This document shows, in pieces, positions 8,265-18,026 of a DNA stretch of 64,000 nt; within the stretch, counting starts at the first letter, position 1, and every line of letters starts with the position of its first letter. Below the pieces are notes generated by a model. It saw only the letters and a list, made by a program, of their open reading frames with translations. It searched no databases and was not told the origin of the DNA. The position numbers were made by a program, and so were the translations under genes. Source of the stretch: Cryomorphaceae bacterium. Its GTDB lineage: Bacteria > Bacteroidota > Bacteroidia > Flavobacteriales > Schleiferiaceae. The DNA is taken from positions 166,607-230,606 of the forward strand of contig JAHEGI010000021.1 of the NCBI GenBank assembly GCA_024639785.1, read 5' to 3'.

Positions 8265-10535
8265 ATGTGGGTTGAAGTAATTCTCCCCGTTCCCGTCCAT
8301 AGCACGTTTACTTATGCGTGGGACGCGGAGAGTCTCCCGGCTCCGGGCATGCGTGTACATGTCCCTTTTGGCAGACAGCGCTGCCTGATGGGCGTCGTTC
8401 GTTCTGTGTTGCTGGAAGCCCCAACCCATGAGGTTAAAGGCATTCTCCGTGCGCTCGATACGCATCCGCGAATTCAACGTCAGCAACTCAGTCTTTGGGA
8501 TTGGATGTCGGATTATTATGCGTGCAGCCTCGGGGAAGTCATGCAAGCGGCCTTACCTCATTTTTTTAAATTAGAAGAAGATGCAGAAGGGCCATTTACC
8601 ATTTCGGACGGGGCCATGGCGCATTGGCGATGGATCGGGCGTCAGAGTGACCAAGGTCAAATTTCCGCGGCTTTTGAACAGCTGAGTCGAGCAACTAAGC
8701 AGTCGGAGGCCTTACTACAATATTTTCAAGTGGCTCTTCGACTGCCGCAAGAAGAAGGGGATTTCTATCCCTGGGTAGCCCAAAACTCGCTTCTCGAAGA
8801 GGATGGCATGGACGCCTCAAGTCTTCGTGCCCTCCAAAAAAAAGGCTTCCTTGAAAAGACCCTACGGATGGAGTCTGAAGCCCATTGGCCCAATACGGAG
8901 GCCGATTTGGCTGCGTTGTCTTCGGCCCAAAGTAGGGCCCTAGCCGAGATTCGCGAAGGAATGGAAGAAGGGAAGCCTGTACTTCTCCGGGGCATGACGG
9001 GGAGTGGGAAAACAGAATTGTATGTGCATTTGGCGGCCCAAGCCATGGACTTGGGTCAGCACACCTTGTTATTGGTCCCCGAAATCGCCCTGACTGCTCA
9101 GTTATATCGACGTTTAGATCGATCACTAGGTCGAGGTCGTCTGCTCGTCTATCATAGCCAAGTGTCCGATGGTCAACGTCGAGATGTTTGGGAGGCGATG
9201 CTGCGTCCAGATAGTGCGCCCAGGTTGATACTGGCAGCCCGATCTGGCTTGTTTTTGCCAATGGAACGCGTGGGGTGCATTATCGTCGATGAAGAGCATG
9301 AAACGAGCTATAAGCAGCAGGATCCCGCGCCACGCTATCACGGACGGGATGTGGCTGTCTGGCTCGCTCATCAAATTGGGGCGGCATTGGTTTTGGGCTC
9401 CGCCACCCCCAGTTTAGAGTCTTATCAGAATGCGAGACAAGGAAAATATTTAGAGGTTGTTCTAAATCAACGCTTTGGAATTGCTCAAGCGCCAGCTATT
9501 GAAATGCTCTCCTTGGTCAAATATCAGGCGCTTCAGCAGATGGAGGGCCCTTTTACACGGCCTGCATTAGAGGCCATTGCCGAGGCCGTGGGCGAGAAGA
9601 AACAAGCCTTGGTTTTTCAAAACCGCCGGGGGTATTCTCCTTTTTTGACCTGCATGGCCTGCGGATGGACGGAGCCTTGTACGGATTGCGATGTGGCCGT
9701 GACGTATCATAAAACATCCAAAAGTCTTCATTGCCATTACTGTGGCCAATCTCGCGAACCAAGCCCCCATTGTCCTTCTTGTGGGAAGTCGGCATGGCAA
9801 TGGCGCGGACTGGGAACAGAACGCGTAGAGGAGCATGTGGAGGAGCTTTTTCCGGAAGCACGCATTCTGCGGATTGACTCGGATAGCACGCGCAAAAGAG
9901 CCGCCATGAGTCAATTCGTAGATTGGCTTGAACACGGAGAGGTTGATATCGTGGTAGGTACGCAGATGATTGGGAAAGGGCTTGATCTGAGTGGCTTAGA
10001 TGTCGCCGTAGTACTGAACGCAGATAACGCCCTCCAGTTACCTGATTTTAGGGCACATGAGCGTGCATTTCAGCTCTTCACTCAAGTAGCTGGTCGGACT
10101 GGACGTCGCGATCTCCCGGGCAAAGTCCTCATTCAAACAGCGACTCCTGAGCATCCTGTTTTGCTCGCTGTACAACAGGGCGACTACGTGCCGATGGCGG
10201 AATCCCTTTTGGCCGATCGAAAAACACATCATTATCCTCCCTATGTTCGGATGATCCGCGTCGAGGTGCGACACCGAAGGGAGTATGTGGCTCAGCAAGC
10301 GGCCCATTTTCTAGCAGGACAACTGAATGCGGCTTTAGGTGGTGGGGTATTAGGTCCCGATGCGCCGAGTGTGGCTCGAATAAAAAATGTGTATCTCCAA
10401 CACCTGTGGTTGAAGTTGCCCGCAGATCGAAGCCTTTCGGTCATCAAAAAGCGCCTGCGGCAAACGGCAGATCAACTGTCGTTTCACCCAGATTTTAAGT
10501 CAGTAAAGCTTGTGTTGGATGTAGATCCGGCTTAG
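8265..10535 (+). CDS. priA: Primosomal replication restart helicase PriA
   Basis: This is a 756-residue superfamily 2 DNA helicase that reloads the replicative helicase at stalled forks. An N-terminal fork-binding domain is followed by the Walker A loop GMTGSGKTE (about residue 243-251) and the DEEH Walker B box (about 341). A zinc module with four Cys pairs lies between about 462 and 505 (CMACG, CTDCD, CHYCG, CPSCG). GTQMIGKGLD and QVAGRTGR are the late helicase motifs. It is slightly longer than E. coli PriA (732). It is the last gene of the rightward operon. Confidence 0.97.
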   Translation: MWVEVILPVPVHSTFTYAWDAESLPAPGMRVHVPFGRQRCLMGVVRSVLLEAPTHEVKGILRALDTHPRIQRQQLSLWDWMSDYYACSLGEVMQAALPHFFKLEEDAEGPFTISDGAMAHWRWIGRQSDQGQISAAFEQLSRATKQSEALLQYFQVALRLPQEEGDFYPWVAQNSLLEEDGMDASSLRALQKKGFLEKTLRMESEAHWPNTEADLAALSSAQSRALAEIREGMEEGKPVLLRGMTGSGKTELYVHLAAQAMDLGQHTLLLVPEIALTAQLYRRLDRSLGRGRLLVYHSQVSDGQRRDVWEAMLRPDSAPRLILAARSGLFLPMERVGCIIVDEEHETSYKQQDPAPRYHGRDVAVWLAHQIGAALVLGSATPSLESYQNARQGKYLEVVLNQRFGIAQAPAIEMLSLVKYQALQQMEGPFTRPALEAIAEAVGEKKQALVFQNRRGYSPFLTCMACGWTEPCTDCDVAVTYHKTSKSLHCHYCGQSREPSPHCPSCGKSAWQWRGLGTERVEEHVEELFPEARILRIDSDSTRKRAAMSQFVDWLEHGEVDIVVGTQMIGKGLDLSGLDVAVVLNADNALQLPDFRAHERAFQLFTQVAGRTGRRDLPGKVLIQTATPEHPVLLAVQQGDYVPMAESLLADRKTHHYPPYVRMIRVEVRHRREYVAQQAAHFLAGQLNAALGGGVLGPDAPSVARIKNVYLQHLWLKLPADRSLSVIKKRLRQTADQLSFHPDFKSVKLVLDVDPA

Positions 10536-10554
10536 AGCGGACTGACCCGGCGTC

Positions 10555-11571
10555 TTAGTCTCCGTAAATCCCAACAAAGCGATGTATTTCCTTGGAATTT
10601 CCTTTGAGTTGGCCTTTGGCGCCTCGATACATACCGGGTGAATTAAATTGAAGTACCGCCTGCCCTTGTGCATTGATCCCAATCAAACCGCCCTGGCCCG
10701 CATTGGCATTCAGTACATTGAATAACACATCATGCGCAGCATCCGCCAAAGTCTGATCTCCAAATTGCATGCGGGCATTAACTTGATAGGCCACCGCCTC
10801 GCGAATGAAATACTCGCCATGGCCCGTGCAGGAAATGGCTGAACCTTGGTCATCGGCATAGGTTCCTGCGCCCAAGACAGGGACATCCCCTACACGTCCC
10901 CATTGCTTTCCCATCATGCCGCCCGTCGAAGTGCCTGCAGCGAGGTGCCCTTCGCGGTCACGCAAAACCACACCAACCGTACCTCGTTTGTGCTGCTCTG
11001 CCCAGCGGGCATATTGGGCATGGCGACGATGGGTTAAAAAAGTATCGTTATCGACCAAGTTCATTCCGCGCTCAACGGCAAAGGCCTCCGCGCCATTTCC
11101 TATTAAAAAGACATGATCACTATGCATCATGACCTCCCGGGCGAGCGCTGCTGGGTGAAGGATGTGCCGCAATCCGGCTACGGCTCCTGCGTGTTTCGTT
11201 TCACCATCCATGACGGAAGCGTCCAATTCAGCAATACCTTCCGAGGTAACCACAGCGCCAATACCCGCATTAAAGAGGCTATCCGATTCGAGCATTCCAA
11301 GTACGCGCACCACCACATCCATTCGATCCTCCCCGCGCTCTAAAGCCGCATAGCCTGAATCTAGCACCCGCTCCAAAGAGGATCGGACGAGTGCCTCCAT
11401 CTCGGGACTCATGTTTTCCCGGGTGATGACCCCCGCACCGCCATGGATGACAATTGCCGGGCCGTCAAATTCAAAATCAGGGGCATGCGCCGGTTGTCTT
11501 TGATACCAAGAATACGAGGCGATGGCCAAGACAATAAGCGCTGAGGCCCACCAGGGGAGATGTCGTTTCAT
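10555..11571 (-). CDS. Isoaspartyl peptidase/L-asparaginase-type Ntn hydrolase
   Basis: This is a 338-residue plant-type asparaginase (IaaA/aspartylglucosaminidase family) that hydrolyses Asn or iso-Asp dipeptides after self-cleavage. The new N-terminal nucleophile is Thr198 in KRGTVGVV; the IVIHGGAG block (about 40-47), the NAGIGAV block and STGGMMGK, GDVPVLGAGTYAD and CTGHGE stretches are the family signatures. Residues 5-23 form a hydrophobic segment followed by a polar linker, so it is probably exported or membrane tethered. A TACTTTAG element ends 4 bases before the ATG. It is convergent with priA. Confidence 0.93.
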   Translation of the reverse strand: MKRHLPWWASALIVLAIASYSWYQRQPAHAPDFEFDGPAIVIHGGAGVITRENMSPEMEALVRSSLERVLDSGYAALERGEDRMDVVVRVLGMLESDSLFNAGIGAVVTSEGIAELDASVMDGETKHAGAVAGLRHILHPAALAREVMMHSDHVFLIGNGAEAFAVERGMNLVDNDTFLTHRRHAQYARWAEQHKRGTVGVVLRDREGHLAAGTSTGGMMGKQWGRVGDVPVLGAGTYADDQGSAISCTGHGEYFIREAVAYQVNARMQFGDQTLADAAHDVLFNVLNANAGQGGLIGINAQGQAVLQFNSPGMYRGAKGQLKGNSKEIHRFVGIYGD

Positions 11572-11575
11572 TATC

Positions 11576-11583
11576 CTAAAGTA
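11576..11583 (-). promoter_or_regulatory. Probable -7 element (TACTTTAG) for the asparaginase gene
   Basis: This matches TAnnTTTG at seven of eight positions and ends 4 bases before the start. It sits at the edge of a 6-bp inverted repeat (ACCGCC/GGCGGT, 11583-11588 and 11597-11602). Confidence 0.4.
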
Positions 11584-11640
11584 CCGCCTTTTCGATGGCG
11601 GTCGATCAGAAGCCTCCTGTTACGGAGTTCACTGTAGGGC

Positions 11641-12333
11641 TTAGGCGCCTAGTGCCTTCCAAAGCACCTCTTCAGGGAGCGGAGCAGTCAGTTCAATGCG
11701 CTCTTGACTCACCGGGTGTGTGAAAGCAATACGTCGTGCATGTAGATGGATTCCGCCCCCGGGATTTGAGCGTTTTGAGCCGTATTTGAGATCTCCTTTG
11801 ATGGGGTGACCGATGGCTTGCATTTGCACGCGAATTTGATGGTGACGGCCAGTTTCCAAATCAATTTCTACCAGCGTGTACCGGTCGCCAACTTGACGAA
11901 CTTGGTAGCGGAGGATGGCTTCTTGTGCCTCTGGCCGCTGGGAGATAAAGCTCTTTTTCGTCTTCCCATCGCGAAGGATGTGATGCACAAGACGGCCTTG
12001 GGCAGGATGTACGTGGCCCTCTACAATGGCCCAATAGGTTTTTTCGATGTCGCGACCCGAAAAAACGGCATTCATACGACTCAAGGCTTTAGATGTTTTG
12101 GCCAGCACAACGATTCCAGAAGTGGGCCGATCCAACCGATGGGGGAGGCCAATGAAGGCTTTGCCCGGCTTGTGGAATCGCTTGGCGACGTCTTCTTCTG
12201 CCCAATCTTTCAGGCATCGGTCGCCTGTAATATCCCCTTGCACCAGCATGCCCGCTGGTTTGCTGACGATCAGTAGATGGTTATCCTCCCAAAGAATTTG
12301 CGGTTCTTGCACCTTAGTAGCTTTCGGCGTCAT
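11641..12333 (-). CDS. RluA-family pseudouridine synthase
   Basis: This is a 230-residue pseudouridine synthase of the RluA/RluC/RluD family, which isomerises uridines in rRNA or tRNA. The catalytic block [17 protein letters not shown] carries the active Asp; [10 protein letters not shown] and the [11 protein letters not shown] block near residue 165 follow, as do the late LHARRIAF residues. There is no N-terminal S4 domain, so it is one of the short RluA/TruC-like forms and its exact target uridine cannot be named. The start lies inside the end of panB (20-bp overlap), so it is translated from the panB message. Confidence 0.92.
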   Translation of the reverse strand: MTPKATKVQEPQILWEDNHLLIVSKPAGMLVQGDITGDRCLKDWAEEDVAKRFHKPGKAFIGLPHRLDRPTSGIVVLAKTSKALSRMNAVFSGRDIEKTYWAIVEGHVHPAQGRLVHHILRDGKTKKSFISQRPEAQEAILRYQVRQVGDRYTLVEIDLETGRHHQIRVQMQAIGHPIKGDLKYGSKRSNPGGGIHLHARRIAFTHPVSQERIELTAPLPEEVLWKALGA

Positions 12334-13132
12334 TTGGAAAATCGCGTCGCTTCACGTCATCCACATACTGGCCAATGGCCGCCGGGATTTGCGCAGCAAG
12401 GTCCAGATAGCGGCGAAGAAAACGAGGGCTAAAGTCAGTGTTCATCCCAAGCATGTCGTGCAAGACCAGGACCTGACCGTCCACATCGCCACCTGCCCCA
12501 ATTCCAATGGTAGGTATAGCGATGGATTCGCTTACTTCCTTCGCGAGCTTGGCGGGAATTTTTTCTAGAACCAAGGCAAAGCAACCGGCTTGCTCTAAGG
12601 CCTTCGCATCGGCCAAAAGTTGTTCTGCTTCGGCCTCCTCTTTAGCCCGAACGGCATAGGTGCCGAATTTGTAAATACTCTGCGGCGTAAGCCCCAGGTG
12701 GCCCATGACAGGAATCCCGGAGCCGACAATGCGTTCGATCGTTGAGGCAACTTCTTTCCCGCCTTCGAGTTTCACCGCGTGTCCACCGGATTCCTTCATG
12801 ATGCGGATAGAAGAGGAAAGCGCTTCTTTGGCATTGCCTTGATACGAGCCAAAGGGTAAATCCACGACTACCAACGCACGGTCGACGGCGCGAATGACGC
12901 TAGAGGCGTGATAGATCATGTGATCCAGCGTAATCGGTAGGGTGGTTTCATGACCCGCCATGACATTGGAGGCCGAATCTCCAACTAGGATCACATCGAT
13001 GCCTGATTGGTCCACTAATTTCGCCAGACTATAATCATAGGCGGTGAGCATGGCAATGCGTTCACCGCGCTGCTTCATCTCAAATAGGGAGTTGGTTGTG
13101 ACCTTTTTGTATTCCTTTTTTGCCGTAGACAT
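12314..13132 (-). CDS. panB: 3-methyl-2-oxobutanoate hydroxymethyltransferase
   Basis: This is a 272-residue pantothenate pathway enzyme that adds a hydroxymethyl group from methylene-THF to alpha-ketoisovalerate, giving ketopantoate. The family blocks are [44 protein letters not shown] and TIGIGAG; the metal-binding Asp is in VGDS. I chose the ATG at 13132 ([10 protein letters not shown]) because the residues in front of it overlap the promoter. It is divergent from the lipoprotein gene at 13187, with which it shares a 54-bp promoter region. Confidence 0.96.
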   Translation of the reverse strand: MSTAKKEYKKVTTNSLFEMKQRGERIAMLTAYDYSLAKLVDQSGIDVILVGDSASNVMAGHETTLPITLDHMIYHASSVIRAVDRALVVVDLPFGSYQGNAKEALSSSIRIMKESGGHAVKLEGGKEVASTIERIVGSGIPVMGHLGLTPQSIYKFGTYAVRAKEEAEAEQLLADAKALEQAGCFALVLEKIPAKLAKEVSESIAIPTIGIGAGGDVDGQVLVLHDMLGMNTDFSPRFLRRYLDLAAQIPAAIGQYVDDVKRRDFPNDAESY

Positions 13133-13148
13133 CTTCTGGGATTTTGTC

Positions 13149-13156
13149 CAAAAGTA
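13149..13156 (-). promoter_or_regulatory. -7 element (TACTTTTG) for panB
   Basis: This is an exact TAnnTTTG match, 16 bases before the panB ATG on the reverse strand. Confidence 0.6.
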
Positions 13157-13172
13157 CAACGCAGTTCCGTGG

Positions 13173-13180
13173 TATCTTTG
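13173..13180 (+). promoter_or_regulatory. -7 element (TATCTTTG) for the DUF4249-like gene
   Basis: This is an exact TAnnTTTG match ending 6 bases before the ATG at 13187. It lies 16 bases from the oppositely directed panB element, so the two promoters must compete for space. Confidence 0.6.
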
Positions 13181-13186
13181 AACCCT

Positions 13187-14239
13187 ATGATGGGAAAGAA
13201 CCTTTGGATTGCCTTCGTCACCGCGCTTGCCCTGACTGCGTGTGATAACACTTTGGATGTGACCGCACCATTCGAAAACGTGCCCATCGTCTACGCTACG
13301 CTGAATCCGGATTCAGACACCCAATACGTCCGAATTGGTCGTGCGTACTTAGGTCAAGACGGTCCCAATGGCGGGGTAGCTCATCCAGATAGTTTGTACT
13401 ACCCTAGCTTGGTTGCACACATTCAGGCATTCAAAGAGAATGGCGATTTCGCATGGGAAAAAGCCTTAGAAGTCACCTATGATATTCCCAAGGATTCCGG
13501 TCTGTTTACCACCCAAGGTCACCGGTTGTATCGATTGATTCTTCCAGGATTTACCGCCAACAGTAGCCGTTTGGATTGGGAGTACAAGTTGGTTTTAAAG
13601 AAAGATTCGGTGAGTCCGGTGTTTGCTACGGCGGTCACTCCATTGGTTAATTCGGAGACGTTCACCTTGAAAAAGCCCACTCCCATTGGCATTCAACGCT
13701 TGAATCTCACATCCACTAAGGGTCAAGAAATCGAGTGGTATCAGGCCAAAAATGCACGTGCCTACCAAGGATATATTGATTTCTTGTACATGGAAATGCC
13801 TGAGCACCAGCAGTCGGATTCCACCCGCCACGTGGTGCGCTATTATTTACCCTATCAATTGGGCAGTACGCTGAACGGGGGTGCCACAACCAAGACCACC
13901 TTGACCTATCAGGAGTATTACCAGTTTTTGGCGGAGTCCATTCCCGTGCGCGCGGGCCACATTCGCTTTTTTCGCGGGTTCACATTGTATTTGACGGCAG
14001 GAACGGATGACTTGGCCACGTATATATCGGTCACGCAACCTTCGAACACCATCCTTCAAGATCCGCCTTTCTTCTCGAATGTGCAGGGCGGTGCGGGCAT
14101 TTTTGCTAGCTCAGCCGGGCTGATTCGCCCCAATTTGGGATTGGCGGATCGTTCTCATGACAGTTTAGTTTTTGGCAAAGTGACATGCGAATTGCGCTTT
14201 GCGAAGGCCACCTTCCTGGATACTTTGACATGTAACTGA
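13187..14239 (+). CDS. DUF4249-like lipoprotein
   Basis: This is a 350-residue lipoprotein: the signal peptide ends in ALTAC. The mature protein is predicted to be beta-rich, and the order of an early PIVYATLNP strand, an FNNP-like middle and a late [15 protein letters not shown] block resembles the DUF4249 family of Bacteroidota outer-membrane lipoproteins, often encoded with TonB-dependent transporters. No such transporter is adjacent here. Two ATGs occur in tandem (13187, 13190); the first is 6 bases from the -7 element. An in-frame GTG at 13169 is rejected because it lies upstream of the promoter. The family call is from memory of motifs and moderately sure. Confidence 0.65.
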   Translation: MMGKNLWIAFVTALALTACDNTLDVTAPFENVPIVYATLNPDSDTQYVRIGRAYLGQDGPNGGVAHPDSLYYPSLVAHIQAFKENGDFAWEKALEVTYDIPKDSGLFTTQGHRLYRLILPGFTANSSRLDWEYKLVLKKDSVSPVFATAVTPLVNSETFTLKKPTPIGIQRLNLTSTKGQEIEWYQAKNARAYQGYIDFLYMEMPEHQQSDSTRHVVRYYLPYQLGSTLNGGATTKTTLTYQEYYQFLAESIPVRAGHIRFFRGFTLYLTAGTDDLATYISVTQPSNTILQDPPFFSNVQGGAGIFASSAGLIRPNLGLADRSHDSLVFGKVTCELRFAKATFLDTLTCN

Positions 14240-14252
14240 CATTTTGTCTCAC

Positions 14253-14282
14253 TTGAGGCTTTGGTACGGGGTTTGACCTTTG
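14253..14282 (+). promoter_or_regulatory. dnaK promoter (TTG - 19 bases - GACCTTTG)
   Basis: A -33 TTG (14253-14255) is separated by 19 bases from GACCTTTG (14275-14282), seven of eight to the Bacteroidota -7 consensus. The start codon follows after 33 bases. No CIRCE element (TTAGCACTC-N9-GAGTGCTAA) is present. Confidence 0.6.
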
Positions 14283-14315
14283 GATGTCAAATTCAAAACA
14301 ACTCAAGTATTCAAA

Positions 14316-16208
14316 ATGGGTAAAATCATAGGTATTGACTTAGGCACCACCAATTCGTGTGTGTCTGTCATGGAAGGCAATGAAGCGGTGGTCATTCCCA
14401 ACGCAGAAGGCAAGCGTACCACCCCATCCGTTATCGGATTTGTGGAAGGTGGCGAGCGCAAAGTAGGCGATCCCGCCAAGCGTCAGTCCATCACCAATCC
14501 TAAGAAGACCATCTTCTCAGTAAAGCGCTTTATGGGTGAGTCGTACAGCAATGTGGCCAAAGAAGTGGGTCGTGTTCCGTACGAAGTGGTCAAAGGCGAC
14601 AACGATACTCCACGGGTTCAAATTGACGATCGTCAATACACCCCACAAGAACTTTCTGCCATGATTCTTCAGAAAATGAAGAAGACGGCAGAGGATTACC
14701 TCGGCACGGATGTGAATGAGGCAGTCATTACGGTTCCCGCCTACTTTAACGATGCGCAACGTCAGGCTACCAAGGAAGCGGGCGAGATTGCTGGTTTGAC
14801 GGTCCGCCGAATCATTAACGAGCCAACGGCCGCTGCATTGGCTTATGGCATCGACAAGCAAAACCGCGATATGAAAATCGTCGTGTTTGACTGCGGTGGC
14901 GGTACGCATGACGTGTCTATCCTTGAATTGGGTGACGGCGTTTTTGAAGTAAAATCTACCGATGGCGATACGCATTTGGGTGGGGATGATTTTGACGATC
15001 GCATTATCAACTGGCTAGCGGAAGAATTTGAAAAGGAAGAAGGGATTGATTTGCGCAAAGACGCCATGGCTCTTCAACGTCTAAAGGAAGCCGCTGAAAA
15101 AGCCAAGATTGAGCTTTCCAGCACGACGAGCACAGAAATCAACCTTCCCTACGTTACGGCTACGGCGAGTGGACCTAAGCACATTGTCAAGACCATGACT
15201 CGTGCTGATTTTGAGCGCTTGGTAGCTGATTTGATTGAGCGCACCATCGCTCCATGTAAGTCTGCATTGAAGAATGCGGGACTTTCCAATGGCGACATTG
15301 ATGATGTGATTTTGGTGGGTGGATCTACCCGGATTCCAGCAATTCAGGAAGCGGTAAAGAAATTCTTCGGAAAGGAGCCCAATAAAGGAGTGAACCCGGA
15401 TGAGGTGGTGGCCATTGGCGCCGCGATCCAAGGCGGTGTCCTTGCGGGCGACGTGAAAGACGTGCTTTTATTGGACGTTACGCCCTTGTCTTTGGGTATC
15501 GAAACCATGGGCAGCGTAATGACCAAATTGATCGAAGCCAACACCACGATTCCTACCAAAAAATCCGAAGTGTTCTCCACGGCAAGCGACAACCAACCAA
15601 GTGTGGAAATCCACATTTTGCAAGGTGAGCGCCCCATGGCCAAGGACAACAAGACGATTGGCCGTTTCCACCTCGATGGTATTCCTCCCGCGCCACGTGG
15701 CGTGCCCCAAGTGGAAGTCACGTTTGACATTGATGCGAATGGTATCTTGAACGTCAGCGCCAAGGACAAGGCCACAGGCAAAGAGCAGAAGATTCGCATT
15801 GAGGCTTCTTCGGGCTTGAGTCAGGAAGAGATCGAAAAGATGAAGAAGGAAGCTGAGGCGAACGCCGATTCAGACAAGGCCGCTAAAGAGCGCGTGGACA
15901 AGCTGAATGCGGCAGATCAAATGATCTTCCAAACCGAGAAGCAGTTAACTGAGTTTGGCGATAAGCTGGGCGACAAAAAAGGTTCGATCGAAGAATCTTT
16001 GGAGAACCTCAAGAAGGCTCACGCTTCTCAAGAAATTTCCGCGATCGATGCAGCGATGGAGCAAATCAATGAAGCATGGAAAAATGCTTCGGAAGAGATG
16101 TATAAAGCGCAGCAAGAAGCTGGAGACGGCGGTCAGCCTGGACCCGATGCCCCTGCCGGTGGCGGTGCCGATGACGTGACCGACGTAGAGTTTGAGGAGG
16201 TGAAATAA
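14316..16208 (+). CDS. dnaK: Chaperone protein DnaK (Hsp70)
   Basis: This is a 630-residue Hsp70 chaperone. The ATPase domain (about 1-385) begins with [15 protein letters not shown] and contains [31 protein letters not shown] and [10 protein letters not shown]. The linker [15 protein letters not shown] leads into the beta-sandwich substrate domain and a helical lid, ending in a Gly/Pro-rich tail and an acidic [10 protein letters not shown] end. Length is typical. I chose the ATG at 14316 because it starts the conserved core; a TTG upstream overlaps the promoter. It stands alone: grpE and dnaJ are not adjacent. A strong terminator follows. Confidence 0.98.
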   Translation: MGKIIGIDLGTTNSCVSVMEGNEAVVIPNAEGKRTTPSVIGFVEGGERKVGDPAKRQSITNPKKTIFSVKRFMGESYSNVAKEVGRVPYEVVKGDNDTPRVQIDDRQYTPQELSAMILQKMKKTAEDYLGTDVNEAVITVPAYFNDAQRQATKEAGEIAGLTVRRIINEPTAAALAYGIDKQNRDMKIVVFDCGGGTHDVSILELGDGVFEVKSTDGDTHLGGDDFDDRIINWLAEEFEKEEGIDLRKDAMALQRLKEAAEKAKIELSSTTSTEINLPYVTATASGPKHIVKTMTRADFERLVADLIERTIAPCKSALKNAGLSNGDIDDVILVGGSTRIPAIQEAVKKFFGKEPNKGVNPDEVVAIGAAIQGGVLAGDVKDVLLLDVTPLSLGIETMGSVMTKLIEANTTIPTKKSEVFSTASDNQPSVEIHILQGERPMAKDNKTIGRFHLDGIPPAPRGVPQVEVTFDIDANGILNVSAKDKATGKEQKIRIEASSGLSQEEIEKMKKEAEANADSDKAAKERVDKLNAADQMIFQTEKQLTEFGDKLGDKKGSIEESLENLKKAHASQEISAIDAAMEQINEAWKNASEEMYKAQQEAGDGGQPGPDAPAGGGADDVTDVEFEEVK

Positions 16209-16234
16209 TCTCCAAAAACGAAACGCTTATATGC

Positions 16235-16264
16235 AAAACGCGGCCCCGCAGGGCCGCGTTTTTT
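16235..16264 (+). terminator. Intrinsic terminator after dnaK
   Basis: A perfect 12-bp stem (16235-16246 with 16251-16262) with a CGCA loop ends in a run of T. The A-run on the left arm means it can also act on the leftward gene that ends at 16283. Confidence 0.9.
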
Positions 16265-16282
16265 CTTTTATACGAACGTGAT

Positions 16283-17002
16283 TTAGCGAAGCTTAAAGGC
16301 TCCGTACTTCAAAATGCAGTAAATCGCACGAAATCCATCCTTCCAGCCGATTTTCTTGCCTTCTTCGAAGGTGCGGCCGTAATATGAGATGCCCACTTCG
16401 TAGATGCGGACTTTGGGGATACGCGAAATTTTAGCCGTCACCTCGGGCTCAAAGCCGAAGCGCTTTTCGGTCAAATGCAGAGATTGCACCATCTCGCGCT
16501 TAAAGAGTTTATAGCAGGTTTCCATATCGGTCAGGTTCAAGTTGGTGAACATGTTGGATAGGAAAGTCAAGAACTTATTCCCGATGCTATGCCAGAAAAA
16601 GAGAATGCGGTGCGGATTTCCGCCCAAGAAACGCGACCCATACACCACGTCAGCTTGACCAGCAAGCACGGGTTGCAGCAGGAGGTTATACTCCTCTGGA
16701 TCGTATTCTAAATCGGCGTCTTGAATGATGACGTAGTCTCCCGTAGCCTGAGCAATGCCTGTATGCAAGGCTGCGCCTTTGCCCTGGTTGTAAGCGTGCG
16801 CGTGATAGCTGATGGGAAGAGCGGGATGGCCGGCGGCCCACTGATGGATGGCTTCCTCGGTGTGATCTTTGGAGCAATCATTCACGATGATTACTTCTTT
16901 TTTCCAATCCTTAGGTAAGGTTACAGCCAACACTTTATCCAAAATCAAATGGATGGTTGGACCTTCATTATAGGCTGGAATTACAATACTGAGTGTGGGC
17001 AT
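16283..17002 (-). CDS. GT2 glycosyltransferase, dolichol/undecaprenyl-phosphate sugar synthase type
   Basis: This is a 239-residue family 2 glycosyltransferase resembling DPM1-type polyprenol phosphate mannose/glucose synthases. [14 protein letters not shown], the [13 protein letters not shown] block, [11 protein letters not shown] and the [11 protein letters not shown] metal-binding block are present, then [10 protein letters not shown] and a cluster of hydrophobic residues. There is no C-terminal membrane-helix extension, so it is the soluble short form. I chose the ATG at 17002; a TTG nine bases earlier overlaps the promoter. The sugar and acceptor are not determined by sequence. Confidence 0.9.
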   Translation of the reverse strand: MPTLSIVIPAYNEGPTIHLILDKVLAVTLPKDWKKEVIIVNDCSKDHTEEAIHQWAAGHPALPISYHAHAYNQGKGAALHTGIAQATGDYVIIQDADLEYDPEEYNLLLQPVLAGQADVVYGSRFLGGNPHRILFFWHSIGNKFLTFLSNMFTNLNLTDMETCYKLFKREMVQSLHLTEKRFGFEPEVTAKISRIPKVRIYEVGISYYGRTFEEGKKIGWKDGFRAIYCILKYGAFKLR

Positions 17003-17008
17003 GGGGGG

Positions 17009-17016
17009 CAAAAATA
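17009..17016 (-). promoter_or_regulatory. -7 element (TATTTTTG) for the GT2 gene
   Basis: This is an exact TAnnTTTG match ending 6 bases (CCCCCC) before the ATG at 17002. No -33 TTG is visible. Confidence 0.55.
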
Positions 17017-17042
17017 GGTATTTTCCATGCTAACTTGTGGTC

Positions 17043-18026
17043 ATGAATGCCAGTGCTACCCAAGAGACCCGATGGCTGCATTTTGATGCCTCAGCGGTAC
17101 AGGATGTCCAGCTTTCAAATCCGACCTCCTTTATTCAGCGCCCTGAAGCGGGAGTGCACTGGGTTAACTTTTTGGGATATCCCGAAGAATCCACTTGGTT
17201 GGAATGGCGCGAGGTATTGGGATTGAATCCGCATATGATGATGGACGCCGTAGACGCGAAACAGCGGCCACTCATGGAGGAGTATCCCGAAGCTTTGTTT
17301 CTATCGGTAAAAAGTATTGTTAAGCGAAAGGGATCTCGGGTAAAAATGGAGCATATTTCCTTTGTGCTCACCAACGACTACGTGCTGTCCATCCAACAAA
17401 AAGTGCAAGATCGCTTTGAAGCCGTCTATACGCGGATTCAAGAAGGCCGGGGTATTGTCCGCCAGCGCTCCGTGGACTATTTGCTCTATCGCTTGCTCGA
17501 AGCCGTTATTGCGCCCTATGGTATGGCCTTGGGCTCGATGGAGGATCACTTAGAAAAGCTGGAATTGGCCGTGGTCCAATCCCCGAGCCCCGAGGTGATG
17601 ATGCAAGTGCTCCAATTGAAACGGGATCTGACGAATTTGCGTCGGGCACTCATCCCGATGAAAGAGGTTCTGGGTAGTATTGAAACGTCGGCCTTCATCA
17701 AGGCTGAGCATCATCCGTATTTCCGTGATGTCCGAGATCAGGCGATGCAATGTGTGGATCGCATGGATTCGCTCCGTTCAATGCTGGAGTCTTTAGAATC
17801 CCTCTACTTATCCAGTGTGGGCCAGCGAACGAATGAAGTCATGCGGGTCCTAACCGTTTTCTCGGCTATTTTTTTACCGATCACCTTTCTCGCGGGCCTG
17901 TATGGGATGAACTTCCAAAATATGCCCGAGACGGAGACTCAAAATGGGTATTTCGTGGTACTCTCCATCATGTGCGCCACCGTGGGGGGCATGTTGTGGT
18001 GGATGCGTCGAAAAGGCTGGATTTAA
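17043..18026 (+). CDS. corA: CorA-family magnesium/cobalt transporter
   Basis: This is a 327-residue homopentameric cation channel subunit. A large cytoplasmic alpha/beta and helical funnel (about 1-265) leads to two C-terminal membrane helices. The selectivity signature GMN appears in GLYGMNFQNMPE at the end of the first helix, and the protein ends with a basic tail (MRRKGWI). I chose the ATG at 17043. Only a weak -7-like sequence is visible upstream. The gene is convergent with nhaC and their stop codons overlap by 4 bases. Confidence 0.94.
   Translation: MNASATQETRWLHFDASAVQDVQLSNPTSFIQRPEAGVHWVNFLGYPEESTWLEWREVLGLNPHMMMDAVDAKQRPLMEEYPEALFLSVKSIVKRKGSRVKMEHISFVLTNDYVLSIQQKVQDRFEAVYTRIQEGRGIVRQRSVDYLLYRLLEAVIAPYGMALGSMEDHLEKLELAVVQSPSPEVMMQVLQLKRDLTNLRRALIPMKEVLGSIETSAFIKAEHHPYFRDVRDQAMQCVDRMDSLRSMLESLESLYLSSVGQRTNEVMRVLTVFSAIFLPITFLAGLYGMNFQNMPETETQNGYFVVLSIMCATVGGMLWWMRRKGWI

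Noticed and set aside
11572..11640. A terminator for the rlu gene in the ACCGCC/GGCGGT repeat
   Set aside because: The stem is only 6 bp and is not followed by a U-run; it overlaps the asparaginase promoter instead.
14240..14315. CIRCE/HrcA control of dnaK, and likewise of clpB at 47784-47900
   Set aside because: No TTAGCACTC-N9-GAGTGCTAA or near version is visible in either upstream region.
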